DNA of 64,000 nt from Micromonospora_H sonneratiae (lineage in GTDB: Bacteria; Actinomycetota; Actinomycetes; Mycobacteriales; Micromonosporaceae). The translations under genes were made by a program, and so were the position numbers. The notes under the pieces are model-generated. The model did not search any database. It was given only the letters and a program-made list of their open reading frames with translations, and had not been told where the DNA came from. Location of the stretch: positions 10,364 through 74,363 of the forward strand of contig NZ_JBHTMP010000037.1 in NCBI RefSeq assembly GCF_042679305.1, in the 5' to 3' direction. Positions 17,286 through 23,947 of the stretch are shown piece after piece (positions within the stretch are counted from its first letter, which is position 1; each line of letters opens with the position of its first letter).

Positions 17286-18056
17286 TCACGCCGTGATCAA
17301 CGTTCCGATGCGGTCGCCACCAACTGCGCGAATGATGGTGTCCTCCCCCTCGGCACCGAAGACGAGCATCGGCAGACCGTTCTCCATGCACAAGCTGAAG
17401 GCGGCGGCGTCGGCGACCCGCAGGCCGCGGCGTAGCGCCTCGGCGAAGGTGATCGAGTCGAGCTTGCTGGCGGTCGGATCGGTGCGCGGATCGGCCGTGT
17501 AGACCGCGTCCACCCCGTTCTTGCTCATCAGCACGACGTCGGCACGGATCTCCAGTGCCCGCTGCGCGGCGACCGTGTCGGTGGAGAAGTACGGCATACC
17601 GGCACCCGCACCGAAGATCACCACACGGCCCTTCTCCAGGTGCCGGATGGCCCGGAGCGGAATGTACGGCTCGGCCACCTGGGCCATCGTGATCGCGGTC
17701 TGGACCCGCGTCTCGACGCCTTCCTTCTCGAGGAAGTCCTGCAGGGCCAGGCAGTTCATCACCGTGCCCAGCATGCCCATGTAGTCGGCCCGCGCCCGGT
17801 CCATACCACGTTTCTGCAGTTCGGCGCCGCGGAAGAAGTTGCCGCCGCCGACCACCACGGAGACCTGTACGCCGCGGCGTACGACCGTTGCGATCTGTCG
17901 GGCGATGGCCTGTACCACGTCGGGATCGACCCCGATCGCCCCGCCGCCGAAGACCTCACCCGACAGCTTGAGGACCACCCGACGGGCCCGGCCGGGCGGT
18001 GGCGCGGTGGGATCGTCCTCCGCTGCCCGGGTCCGGCCATCAACAACCTGCGTCAT
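17286..18056 (-). CDS. pyrH: UMP kinase
   Basis: 256-aa amino-acid-kinase-fold enzyme that phosphorylates UMP for pyrimidine nucleotide synthesis. Signatures include VVLKLSGEVFGG, VVGGGNFFRG, RADYMGMLGTVMNCLALQ, GTGMPYFSTDT-like GAGMPYFSTDT and LMSKNGVDAVYTADPR. The ATG at 18056 is chosen because GGAGGAGAGG precedes it; an in-frame start at 18101 lacks this. It leads the pyrH-frr-cdsA run and is separated from tsf by two hairpins. Confidence 0.97.
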   Translation of the reverse strand: MTQVVDGRTRAAEDDPTAPPPGRARRVVLKLSGEVFGGGAIGVDPDVVQAIARQIATVVRRGVQVSVVVGGGNFFRGAELQKRGMDRARADYMGMLGTVMNCLALQDFLEKEGVETRVQTAITMAQVAEPYIPLRAIRHLEKGRVVIFGAGAGMPYFSTDTVAAQRALEIRADVVLMSKNGVDAVYTADPRTDPTASKLDSITFAEALRRGLRVADAAAFSLCMENGLPMLVFGAEGEDTIIRAVGGDRIGTLITA

Positions 18057-18127
18057 CCGACCCGCCTCTCCTCCGCGGGCATGCCCGCTGCGCACTGTCA
18101 CCCAACCTGACGTTGCTGACCCTATGT

Positions 18128-18175
18128 GACGAGGAGGCCGCGGTGCCTGTCGCGTACACCAGCGGCCTCCTCGTC
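18128..18175. terminator. Long perfect hairpin downstream of tsf
   Basis: GACGAGGAGGCCGC (18128-18141) and GCGGCCTCCTCGTC (18162-18175) form a 14-bp perfect stem around a 20-nt loop. It lies in the 170-nt gap between tsf and pyrH and probably ends or attenuates rpsB-tsf transcription. Confidence 0.75.
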
Positions 18176-18190
18176 GACGTCGTCCCCTAC

Positions 18191-18210
18191 CGGGCGCGGG
18201 TCCGCGCCCG
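18191..18210. terminator. Second hairpin immediately downstream of tsf
   Basis: CGGGCGCGG (18191-18199) pairs perfectly with CCGCGCCCG (18202-18210) across a 2-nt gap, so the real loop will open by one or two pairs. It starts 17 nt after the tsf stop and together with the 18128-18175 stem makes a tandem terminator arrangement. Confidence 0.6.
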
Positions 18211-18226
18211 GACTACCGGGTGCTAC

Positions 18227-19057
18227 TCAGGCCTGACCGACCTCGAACCGCAGGAAGCTGGTCACGTCGATGCCGGCCTCGGCCAGCACCTGCTTGACCG
18301 ACTTCTTGTTGTCGGCGACGGACGCCTGCTCGAGCAGGACGAAGTCCTTGAAGAAGGCGTTCACCCGACCATCGACGATCTTCGGCAGGGCAGCCTCCGG
18401 CTTGCCCTCCTCACGGGCGGTCTGCTCGGCGATCCGCCGCTCCGACTCGACCGTCTCGGCCGGCACCTCGTCGCGGGTCACGAACTTCGGGCGCATCGCG
18501 GCGATCTGCATGGCCACGCCACGCGCGTCGGCGTCGGCGGCCTCGTCCGACTTGCCGGTGTACGCCACCAGCACGCCGACCTGCGGCGGCAGGTCCTGGC
18601 TCTTGCGGTGCAGGTAGACCGCGACGGTGCCCTCCAGCACGCTGAAGCGGTTGACCACCAGCTTCTCGCCGATCTTGGCGGACTGCTCCTGGACCACGTC
18701 GGCGACGGTACGACCGTCAGCCAGGGTCGAAGCCAGCAGCGCCTCGGCGTCGGCGGCGCCAACCTGCTCGCCGTGCTCGACCAACTGCTGGGCCAGGGCG
18801 ATGAAGTCGGCGTTCTTGGCGACGAAGTCGGTCTCGCAGTTGAGTTCGAGCAGTGCCTTGCCGGAGTGGGCGACCAGGCCGTTCGCGGTGGTACGGCCGG
18901 CCCGCTTGCCGACGTCCTTGGCACCCTTGATGCGCAGGATCTCGACGGCCTTGTCAAGGTCGCCCTCGGCCTCGGTGAGCGCCTTCTTGCAGTCCATCAT
19001 GCCGGCGCCGGTGAGCTCCCGGAGCTTCTTGACGTCCGCGGCGGTGAAGTTGGCCAT
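18227..19057 (-). CDS. tsf: Elongation factor Ts
   Basis: 276-aa nucleotide exchange factor for EF-Tu. The N-terminal UBA-like region (ADVKKLRELTGAGMMDCKKALTEA) and the core motif LELNCETDFVAKN are diagnostic. It follows rpsB on the same strand after a hairpin, the classic rpsB-tsf pair, so read-through of that hairpin would set the S2:EF-Ts ratio. Confidence 0.98.
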   Translation of the reverse strand: MANFTAADVKKLRELTGAGMMDCKKALTEAEGDLDKAVEILRIKGAKDVGKRAGRTTANGLVAHSGKALLELNCETDFVAKNADFIALAQQLVEHGEQVGAADAEALLASTLADGRTVADVVQEQSAKIGEKLVVNRFSVLEGTVAVYLHRKSQDLPPQVGVLVAYTGKSDEAADADARGVAMQIAAMRPKFVTRDEVPAETVESERRIAEQTAREEGKPEAALPKIVDGRVNAFFKDFVLLEQASVADNKKSVKQVLAEAGIDVTSFLRFEVGQA

Positions 19058-19162
19058 GACTCTCTCTTCAGTGTGTGTCGCGGCTGGTTGGGTGGTCTAG
19101 GGGTTGCCCGCTGACGCAGACCGAAACTTGTCCGGGTCGGGTCGCAGGCTCGTACCCGGGTC

Positions 19163-19196
19163 GGGTCCGCCGGCCACTCGCGTGGCCGGCGGGCCC
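19163..19196. terminator. rpsB-tsf intergenic hairpin
   Basis: A 15-bp stem (19163-19177 with 19182-19196) with one imperfect pair and a TCGC loop lies 10 nt after the rpsB stop. It can act as a partial terminator or processing site between rpsB and tsf. Confidence 0.7.
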
Positions 19197-19206
19197 GATG
19201 GCGAGG

Positions 19207-20034
19207 TCACTCGGCGGCGGCAGCCGCGGGCTCCTCGGCCTTCTTCTCGGTGTCCTCGATCAGCTCGCGCTCCCACTCGGCCAGCGGCTCGTCGGCGGCG
19301 ACGACACCCGGCTCGGGCTTCTCGTCGGCCCCGCGGCGCTTGCCGGAACGGGCGATCAGGCCGTCGCCCACGGCGGCGGCGATGACCTTGGTCAGGAGCT
19401 CGGCGGAGCGGATCGCGTCGTCGTTACCCGGGATCGGGAAGTCGACCTCGTCGGGGTCGCAGTTGGTGTCCAGCACCGCGATGACCGGGATGCCCAGCTT
19501 GCGGGCCTCGTCGACGGCGATGTGCTCCTTCTTGGTGTCGACCACCCACACCGCGGCCGGCAGCTTCTGCATGTCCCGCAGACCGCCCAGCGTGCGGCTG
19601 AGCTTGTCCTTCTCCCGGGACAGCTGCAGGGTCTCCTTCTTGGTGTAGCCCTGCGCGGTGCCGGACAGGTCGCCCAGCGCCTCCAGCTCCTTCATCCGCT
19701 GCAGCCGCTTGTAGACCGTCTGGAAGTTGGTCAGCATGCCGCCCAGCCAGCGGTGGTTGACGTAGGGCTGACCAACCCGGGTCGCCTGCTCGGCGATGGC
19801 CTCCTGGGCCTGCTTCTTGGTGCCGACGAAGAGGATGCTGCCACCCTCGGCGACGGTGCCGCGCACGAACTCGTACGCCTTCTCGATGTAGTCGAGGGTC
19901 TGGCGCAGGTCGATGATGTAGATACCGTTGCGCTCGGTGAAGATGAAGCGCTTCATCTTCGGGTTCCAGCGCCGGGTCTGGTGCCCGAAGTGGACGCCGC
20001 TTTCCAGCAGCTGACGCATGGTCACTACGGCCAT
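19207..20034 (-). CDS. rpsB: 30S ribosomal protein S2
   Basis: 275-aa ribosomal protein. MRQLLESGVHFGHQTRRWNPKM, RNGIYIIDLRQTL, FVGTKKQAQEA, YVNHRWLGGMLTNFQT and IPVIAVLDTNCDPD are standard S2 blocks. The C-terminal tail is acidic and Ala-rich, as in other actinobacteria. AAGGAG lies 9 nt before the ATG. A long leader with inverted repeats precedes the gene. Confidence 0.98.
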   Translation of the reverse strand: MAVVTMRQLLESGVHFGHQTRRWNPKMKRFIFTERNGIYIIDLRQTLDYIEKAYEFVRGTVAEGGSILFVGTKKQAQEAIAEQATRVGQPYVNHRWLGGMLTNFQTVYKRLQRMKELEALGDLSGTAQGYTKKETLQLSREKDKLSRTLGGLRDMQKLPAAVWVVDTKKEHIAVDEARKLGIPVIAVLDTNCDPDEVDFPIPGNDDAIRSAELLTKVIAAAVGDGLIARSGKRRGADEKPEPGVVAADEPLAEWERELIEDTEKKAEEPAAAAAE

Positions 20035-20067
20035 GGTGGGGTGCTCCTTCAGAGGTCCCTGGTTGTC

Positions 20068-20219
20068 ACGTCCAGCCGGCGGCCGGACGTCCTGGCGCCT
20101 GGTCGCCGGCCATGGTGGGCCCGATCAAGATCGGGACCAGGGGGTCGGCGCCCCGCGGAGATCCGCGGAGAGGGCACGCGAGGTCGACCGCGCGAGGCGG
20201 TCGCCAGTCGACCAGTGTA
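20068..20219 (-). promoter_or_regulatory. Candidate rpsB promoter and structured 5' leader
   Basis: On the minus strand a TACACT -10-like hexamer (20214-20219) would start transcription near 20207, giving an untranslated leader of about 170 nt. The leader holds inverted repeats: ACGTCC...GGACGT (20068-20090), CCCGATC-AA-GATCGGG (20120-20135) and a CCGCGG pair near 20153-20168. Such a leader could be the site of S2 autoregulation, which is known for rpsB in other bacteria; no clear -35 was found. Confidence 0.4.
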
Positions 20220-20434
20220 CGCCCCACCCCACCCACCGGCACACAAACCCCCGATGGCGGGTTCAGCCCGCGATGCCCGGTTCGCGAGGTTGCGTACCGC
20301 ACATCGGTTTTCCGGGCGGGTGACGTCGCTCGGTCGACGTGGCCACCATCCTCGCACCCGCCCCGCCCCTGGCGACCCGGTTCCACCACCGGAACACGCA
20401 GCCGATATGACACATCCGGGATGACGGAGACGCA
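20220..20434. other. Intergenic stretch between rpsB and protease promoters
   Basis: Together with the flanking promoter regions this makes a 502-bp gap between divergent genes (20035-20536). The central part is C-rich and contains no open frame with coding character and no repeat that I can identify; I see nothing further in it. Confidence 0.5.
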
Positions 20435-20464
20435 TTGCGTTACATCTATGAACGTCTCTAGGCT
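20435..20464 (+). promoter_or_regulatory. Candidate promoter of the S1 protease gene
   Basis: TTGCGT (20435-20440) and TAGGCT (20459-20464) are 18 nt apart, giving a predicted transcript start near 20471 and a 66-nt leader. The -35 region is bracketed by GAGACG (20427-20432) and CGTCTC (20453-20458), an inverted repeat that might bind a regulator. Confidence 0.5.
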
Positions 20465-20536
20465 GCCCGCATCGCGAACTGGGCGGACCCGCTCAACACG
20501 CCGTCCAGGCTCACGCCATCGAGACTGGGAGGACCA

Positions 20537-21334
20537 ATGGTTCGCTGGCGCAGACTCATCGGCCTGGCAGCCGCCGCGTTGACCGCGGTGACCGTCGGCA
20601 GCTTCACCCTCGCCGCACCGGCATCCGCCGCACCGGAGGGCGCGGTGACCCCGCTCGTCGTCGGCGGCACCCGCGCCGCCCAGGGCGAGTTTCCGTTCAT
20701 GGTCCGGCTGTCGATGGGCTGTGGTGGCTCCCTCTACAGCCCCCGCCTGGTGCTGACCGCCGCACACTGTGTCGGCTCGACCGGCACCAACACCAGCATC
20801 ACGGCGACGCTCGGCGTGGTCGACCTCCAGTCGTCCAGCCGGATCCAGGTCCGGTCCAACTACGTCTACCGGGCTCCCGGCTACAACGGCAACGGCAAGG
20901 ACTGGGCACTGATCCGGTTGGCCACCCCGGTCACCGGGCTGGCCACGCTGCCGATCGCCACCACCACCGCGTACGACAGCGGCACCTTCACCATTGCCGG
21001 TTGGGGAGCCGCCCGGGAGGGTGGCGCACAGCAGCGCTACCTGCTCAAGGCGACCGTCCCGTTCGTCGACGACGCCAGCTGCGACGCGTCGTACGGCGGT
21101 GACGTGATCGTCAACGAGGAGATCTGTGCCGGCTACGCCTCAGGCGGTACGGACACCTGCCAGGGCGACTCGGGCGGCCCGATGTTCCGCCGTGACGCCA
21201 GCAACGCCTGGATCCAGGTCGGCATCACCAGCTGGGGCAACGGCTGTGCCCGGCCCAACTACCCGGGTGTCTACACCCAGGTCAGCACGTTCGCCACGGC
21301 GATCGCCTCGGCCGCTGCGAGCCTCGGCGGCTGA
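20537..21334 (+). CDS. Secreted trypsin-like serine protease (S1 family)
   Basis: 265-aa exported protease. A Sec signal peptide (basic start, hydrophobic core, cleavage likely after ASA at residue 31) is followed by a short propeptide and the mature-type start VVGGTRAAQGEFP at 41. The catalytic triad is visible: H77 (TAAHC), D122 (KDWALI) and S212 (GDSGGP). D206, six residues before the serine, is the S1-pocket aspartate that gives cleavage after Lys or Arg. Cysteine pairs fit S1 disulfides. GGGAGGA precedes the ATG, and a long hairpin follows the stop. Confidence 0.95.
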   Translation: MVRWRRLIGLAAAALTAVTVGSFTLAAPASAAPEGAVTPLVVGGTRAAQGEFPFMVRLSMGCGGSLYSPRLVLTAAHCVGSTGTNTSITATLGVVDLQSSSRIQVRSNYVYRAPGYNGNGKDWALIRLATPVTGLATLPIATTTAYDSGTFTIAGWGAAREGGAQQRYLLKATVPFVDDASCDASYGGDVIVNEEICAGYASGGTDTCQGDSGGPMFRRDASNAWIQVGITSWGNGCARPNYPGVYTQVSTFATAIASAAASLGG

Positions 21335-21346
21335 GCGATCCGGCCA

Positions 21347-21391
21347 GAGCGGCGGCCGAGCCGGAAACCCCCACCGGCCCGGCCGCCGCTC
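21347..21391 (+). terminator. Terminator of the S1 protease gene
   Basis: An 18-bp stem (21347-21364 with 21374-21391) with one A-C mismatch and a 9-nt loop starts 13 nt after the protease stop. A second, shorter hairpin (21408-21425) follows directly. Confidence 0.8.
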
Positions 21392-21450
21392 CCGGCGGTC
21401 TCCCAGGGCGGTGGGGAACCACCGCTCCCGGCGATCGCCGAGGACGAGGA

Positions 21451-21687
21451 AGGTGGGGGATCGCTGCTCCCGGCACTCTCGTCACCGCCACCTCCGGTCT
21501 GCTTGACGGTGAGCAGGGTCTCGCCACCGGACTGACCACCATGAGCCAGCAGGTCGGCATCAAGCTCGGCACTGCGATCATGTCCACCATCGCGACCGGC
21601 ACCATCCACGCCCTCGGTACGGAGACGACCGGGACCGTCCTGACCGAGCGGTCGCCTGACCAGCCAGAGATCGCCATGACGCCCTAG
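21451..21687 (+). pseudogene. C-terminal remnant of an MFS drug-exporter gene
   Basis: In the frame of position 21481 the DNA reads GLLDGEQGLATGLTTMSQQV followed by a helix-like GIKLGTAIMSTIATGTIHALG and a tail ending at a TAG (21685-21687). The EQGLATG and TTMSQQVG segments are typical of the last third of DHA2-type transporters. There is no start codon context, and the upstream sequence is hairpins rather than coding DNA, so this is a decayed gene fragment of about 75-80 codons. The family call rests on sequence resemblance only. Confidence 0.65.
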
Positions 21688-21740
21688 CACATCGTCGACG
21701 TGATCGTCCGCCGATCCACAGGCCACCCGGTTGTCCACAG
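21685..21740 (+). repeat. 56-bp dispersed repeat S1 with paired DnaA-box-like motifs
   Basis: Runs from TAGCACATCG to TTGTCCACAG and matches 46 of 56 positions of copy S2 (23722-23777) without gaps. It holds TTGTCCACA (21731-21739), the preferred actinobacterial DnaA box, and a weaker CGATCCACA (21712-21720) on the same strand 19 nt upstream. It lies 22 bp before yraN, and its first three bases are the stop codon of the MFS remnant. Confidence 0.7.
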
Positions 21741-21761
21741 TCCCCGCCCAAGGGGTTTCCG

Positions 21762-22151
21762 GTGGCCGGTCACCAGGTCATCCTCACCGCCGTGACGATG
21801 GTCAGACAGGCGGTTGGCGCGTACGGCGAGCGGTGCGCCGTACGCCATCTGGTGGCGGCCGGCATGCGGGTGGTGGCCCGCAACTGGCGTAGTGAGCAGG
21901 GCGAGATCGACATCGTCGCCTGGGACGGCGAAGTGCTGGCCTTCTGCGAGGTGAAGACGCGGCGTGGCAACACCTTCGGCACCCCGGCCGAGGCGGTGGT
22001 ACCGGCCAAGGTGCGACGGTTGCGGCGACTTGCCGCGCAGTGGCTGGACGAGCACTCGGCTCAACCCCGTGAGGTGCGGTTCGACGTGATCGAGGTACTC
22101 GTACCGGCCCGCGGGGCGGCCCGGGTCGACCACCTCAGGGGTGCGTTCTGA
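21762..22151 (+). CDS. YraN (UPF0102) family endonuclease-like protein
   Basis: 129-aa protein with a restriction-endonuclease-like core: GAYGERCAVRHLVAAGMRVVARNWR, then QGEIDIVAWDGEVLAFCEVKTRRG, which carries the E/D-x(n)-E-x-K nuclease pattern. In many bacteria it is encoded beside rnhB or comM. The GTG at 21762 is used; an ATG at 21798 (giving a protein starting VRQAVGAYGE-like) fits the usual family length almost as well. The gene is on the opposite strand from rnhB and rpsB, unlike in other actinobacteria I know. Confidence 0.88.
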   Translation: MAGHQVILTAVTMVRQAVGAYGERCAVRHLVAAGMRVVARNWRSEQGEIDIVAWDGEVLAFCEVKTRRGNTFGTPAEAVVPAKVRRLRRLAAQWLDEHSAQPREVRFDVIEVLVPARGAARVDHLRGAF

Positions 22152-22206
22152 CCAGCGCTCCACTGCCGTTGGCACGCGGTACGGGCCGTCCGGTCGACCG
22201 TTCTTC

Positions 22207-23130
22207 TCAGCTGCCGGGGCCGGTCGTCGCCGGTTCGGCCACCCGTTCGGTGACCGGCCGCCGCGCGGCACGTTGCGGATGCTGCTGTTTCTGTGCCGCT
22301 ACCAGGGCGGCCAGGACGATGATCCCGCCCAGCAACTGCGCTCCGGTGAGCTGCTGGTCCAGGACGAGCCAGCCGAGGATGGTGGCGACCAGCGGGCTGA
22401 GCAGGCCGAGAAAGGTGACGCTGGCGGGAGACAGGGCACGGATTCCCCGGAACCAGAGGGCATAGGCGAGTGCGGAGCCGATGACCGCGAGGTAGCCGTA
22501 GCCGGCCAGGTTCGTGGCGGTCAGCGTCGTGGGAGGTGGTCCCTCGACGAGTAGCGCGACCGGGAGAAGCAGCAGGCCGCCAGCGGTGAGCTGCCAACCG
22601 GTGGTCGCCAGCAGGGGTGCCGGGGAGACCCAGCGTTTGCTGAGGACGACCCCGACCGCCATGACGACCGCACCGCCGACCGCGGCGGCGACACCGACGC
22701 CGTCGAGACGCGCACCGGCCCGCAGGACGAGCAGGCTGACCCCGGCCACCCCCGCGACACCGGCGATCACGGTACGCAGGGACAGCCGCTCACCGAGCAG
22801 GCCGACCGCCAGCCCAGCGGCCAGCAGCGGCTGTATCGCACCGATGGTGGCGGCGACCCCGCCCGGTAGCCGGTAGGCGGCGACGAACAGTAGCGCGAAG
22901 AACGCCCCGATGTTGAGGACGCCGAGCACCAGCGCCCGCCACCACCACACCCCCTGCGGTAGGCGTCGGGTGAGAGCGACCAGCGCCAGGCCGGCGGGCA
23001 GGGCCCGTACCACCGCCGCCAGCAGCGGGCGGTCCGGCGGCAGCAGCTCGGTGGTGACGAGGTAGGTCGTTCCCCAGATGCCGGGTGCCAACGCGGTCAC
23101 CAGCACGATCCCGATCCGATTGTTTAGCAC
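22207..23130 (-). CDS. EamA (DMT superfamily) transporter
   Basis: 307-aa inner-membrane protein with about ten hydrophobic helices in two EamA repeats (APGIWGTTYLVTTELLPPDRP in the first; AYALWFRGIRALSPASVTFLGLLSPLVA in the second). Such proteins export metabolites or drugs; the substrate is not known. The GTG at 23130 is the start. A MarR regulator is divergently encoded 79 bp away, and the shared gap has two identical 15-bp direct repeats. Confidence 0.92.
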   Translation of the reverse strand: MLNNRIGIVLVTALAPGIWGTTYLVTTELLPPDRPLLAAVVRALPAGLALVALTRRLPQGVWWWRALVLGVLNIGAFFALLFVAAYRLPGGVAATIGAIQPLLAAGLAVGLLGERLSLRTVIAGVAGVAGVSLLVLRAGARLDGVGVAAAVGGAVVMAVGVVLSKRWVSPAPLLATTGWQLTAGGLLLLPVALLVEGPPPTTLTATNLAGYGYLAVIGSALAYALWFRGIRALSPASVTFLGLLSPLVATILGWLVLDQQLTGAQLLGGIIVLAALVAAQKQQHPQRAARRPVTERVAEPATTGPGS

Positions 23131-23140
23131 TAAGGCAATT

Positions 23141-23192
23141 TATCTCACCGCTAAGCTATCTGGGAGCCGAAGCGATCTATCTCACCGCTAAG
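23141..23192. promoter_or_regulatory. Two 15-bp direct repeats between eamA-like and marR genes
   Basis: TATCTCACCGCTAAG occurs at 23141-23155 and again, without mismatch, at 23178-23192, 37 bp apart. The repeats lie in the 79-bp gap between the EamA transporter gene and the divergent MarR gene, as expected for operators of the MarR protein. Confidence 0.65.
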
Positions 23193-23209
23193 ACATCACC
23201 TAGGCTGTA

Positions 23210-23710
23210 GTGGTGGCAGACCACGTTGATCGGGTGCTGGAGCAGTGGGGTGACCAGCGACCTGACCTGGACGTCTCCCCAATGGCGGTGTTCGGCCGGC
23301 TGGCGCGGCTCTCCCGACTGGTCAACACCGAACTGAACCACACGTTCAGCTCGCACGGGCTCGACTCCGCGTCGTTCGACGTGCTCGCCACCCTTCGCCG
23401 CAGCGCGCCACCGCACCGGCTGACCCCCACCGACCTGATGCGGTCGTCCATGGTCACCTCGGGAGCCATCACCCAGCGGCTCGACCGCCTCGAGGCGCGC
23501 GGCCTGGTGACCCGTACGCCCAGCGAATCCGACGGCCGAGGCGTACACGTCGCCCTCACCGACGAGGGTCGGACCCTCATCGACCGGGCCCTGCCCGACC
23601 ATGTCGCCACCGAGGAACGACTGCTCGCCCCGCTCGGCAGAGCCGAGCGGGACGCCCTCGCCGGCACGCTCCGGGAACTGCTGGAGTCACTCGGCGACAC
23701 CATCGACTGA
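23210..23710 (+). CDS. MarR family transcriptional regulator
   Basis: 166-aa winged-helix regulator. The DNA-binding part reads LTPTDLMRSSMVTSGAITQRLDRLEARGLVTRTPSESDGRGVHVALTDEGRTLI. It probably represses the divergent EamA transporter gene and itself. Two adjacent GTG codons are possible starts (23210 and 23213); the second lies exactly 6 nt after TAGGCT (23201-23206) and fits leaderless initiation better. Confidence 0.9.
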   Translation: MVADHVDRVLEQWGDQRPDLDVSPMAVFGRLARLSRLVNTELNHTFSSHGLDSASFDVLATLRRSAPPHRLTPTDLMRSSMVTSGAITQRLDRLEARGLVTRTPSESDGRGVHVALTDEGRTLIDRALPDHVATEERLLAPLGRAERDALAGTLRELLESLGDTID

Positions 23711-23721
23711 CCGACGGCCCG

Positions 23722-23777
23722 TAGCACATCGCAGGCTTGATTGTCCGGCTGTCCACAGGGCATCCGGTTGTCCACAG
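23722..23777 (+). repeat. 56-bp dispersed repeat S2 with paired DnaA-box-like motifs
   Basis: Second copy of the S1 element, in the same orientation, 12 bp after the marR stop and about 170 bp before comM. It holds CTGTCCACA (23749-23757) and TTGTCCACA (23768-23776), again offset by 19 nt. It matches S1 at 46 of 56 positions. Confidence 0.7.
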
Positions 23778-23947
23778 AGCGACCGGATCGGACTGTCGCT
23801 CGTCCCTGGCATCGGTCACCGTCTGCCCATGATGACGCCAGGACAGACAAGCGACACGTACCACCAGGGCCGGCCACCACAACCGGTGGAGACTCTCCCG
23901 GCCCACCCTCACCCGCAGTCGGACCGGTACGCCGAAACGGCGGCCCG

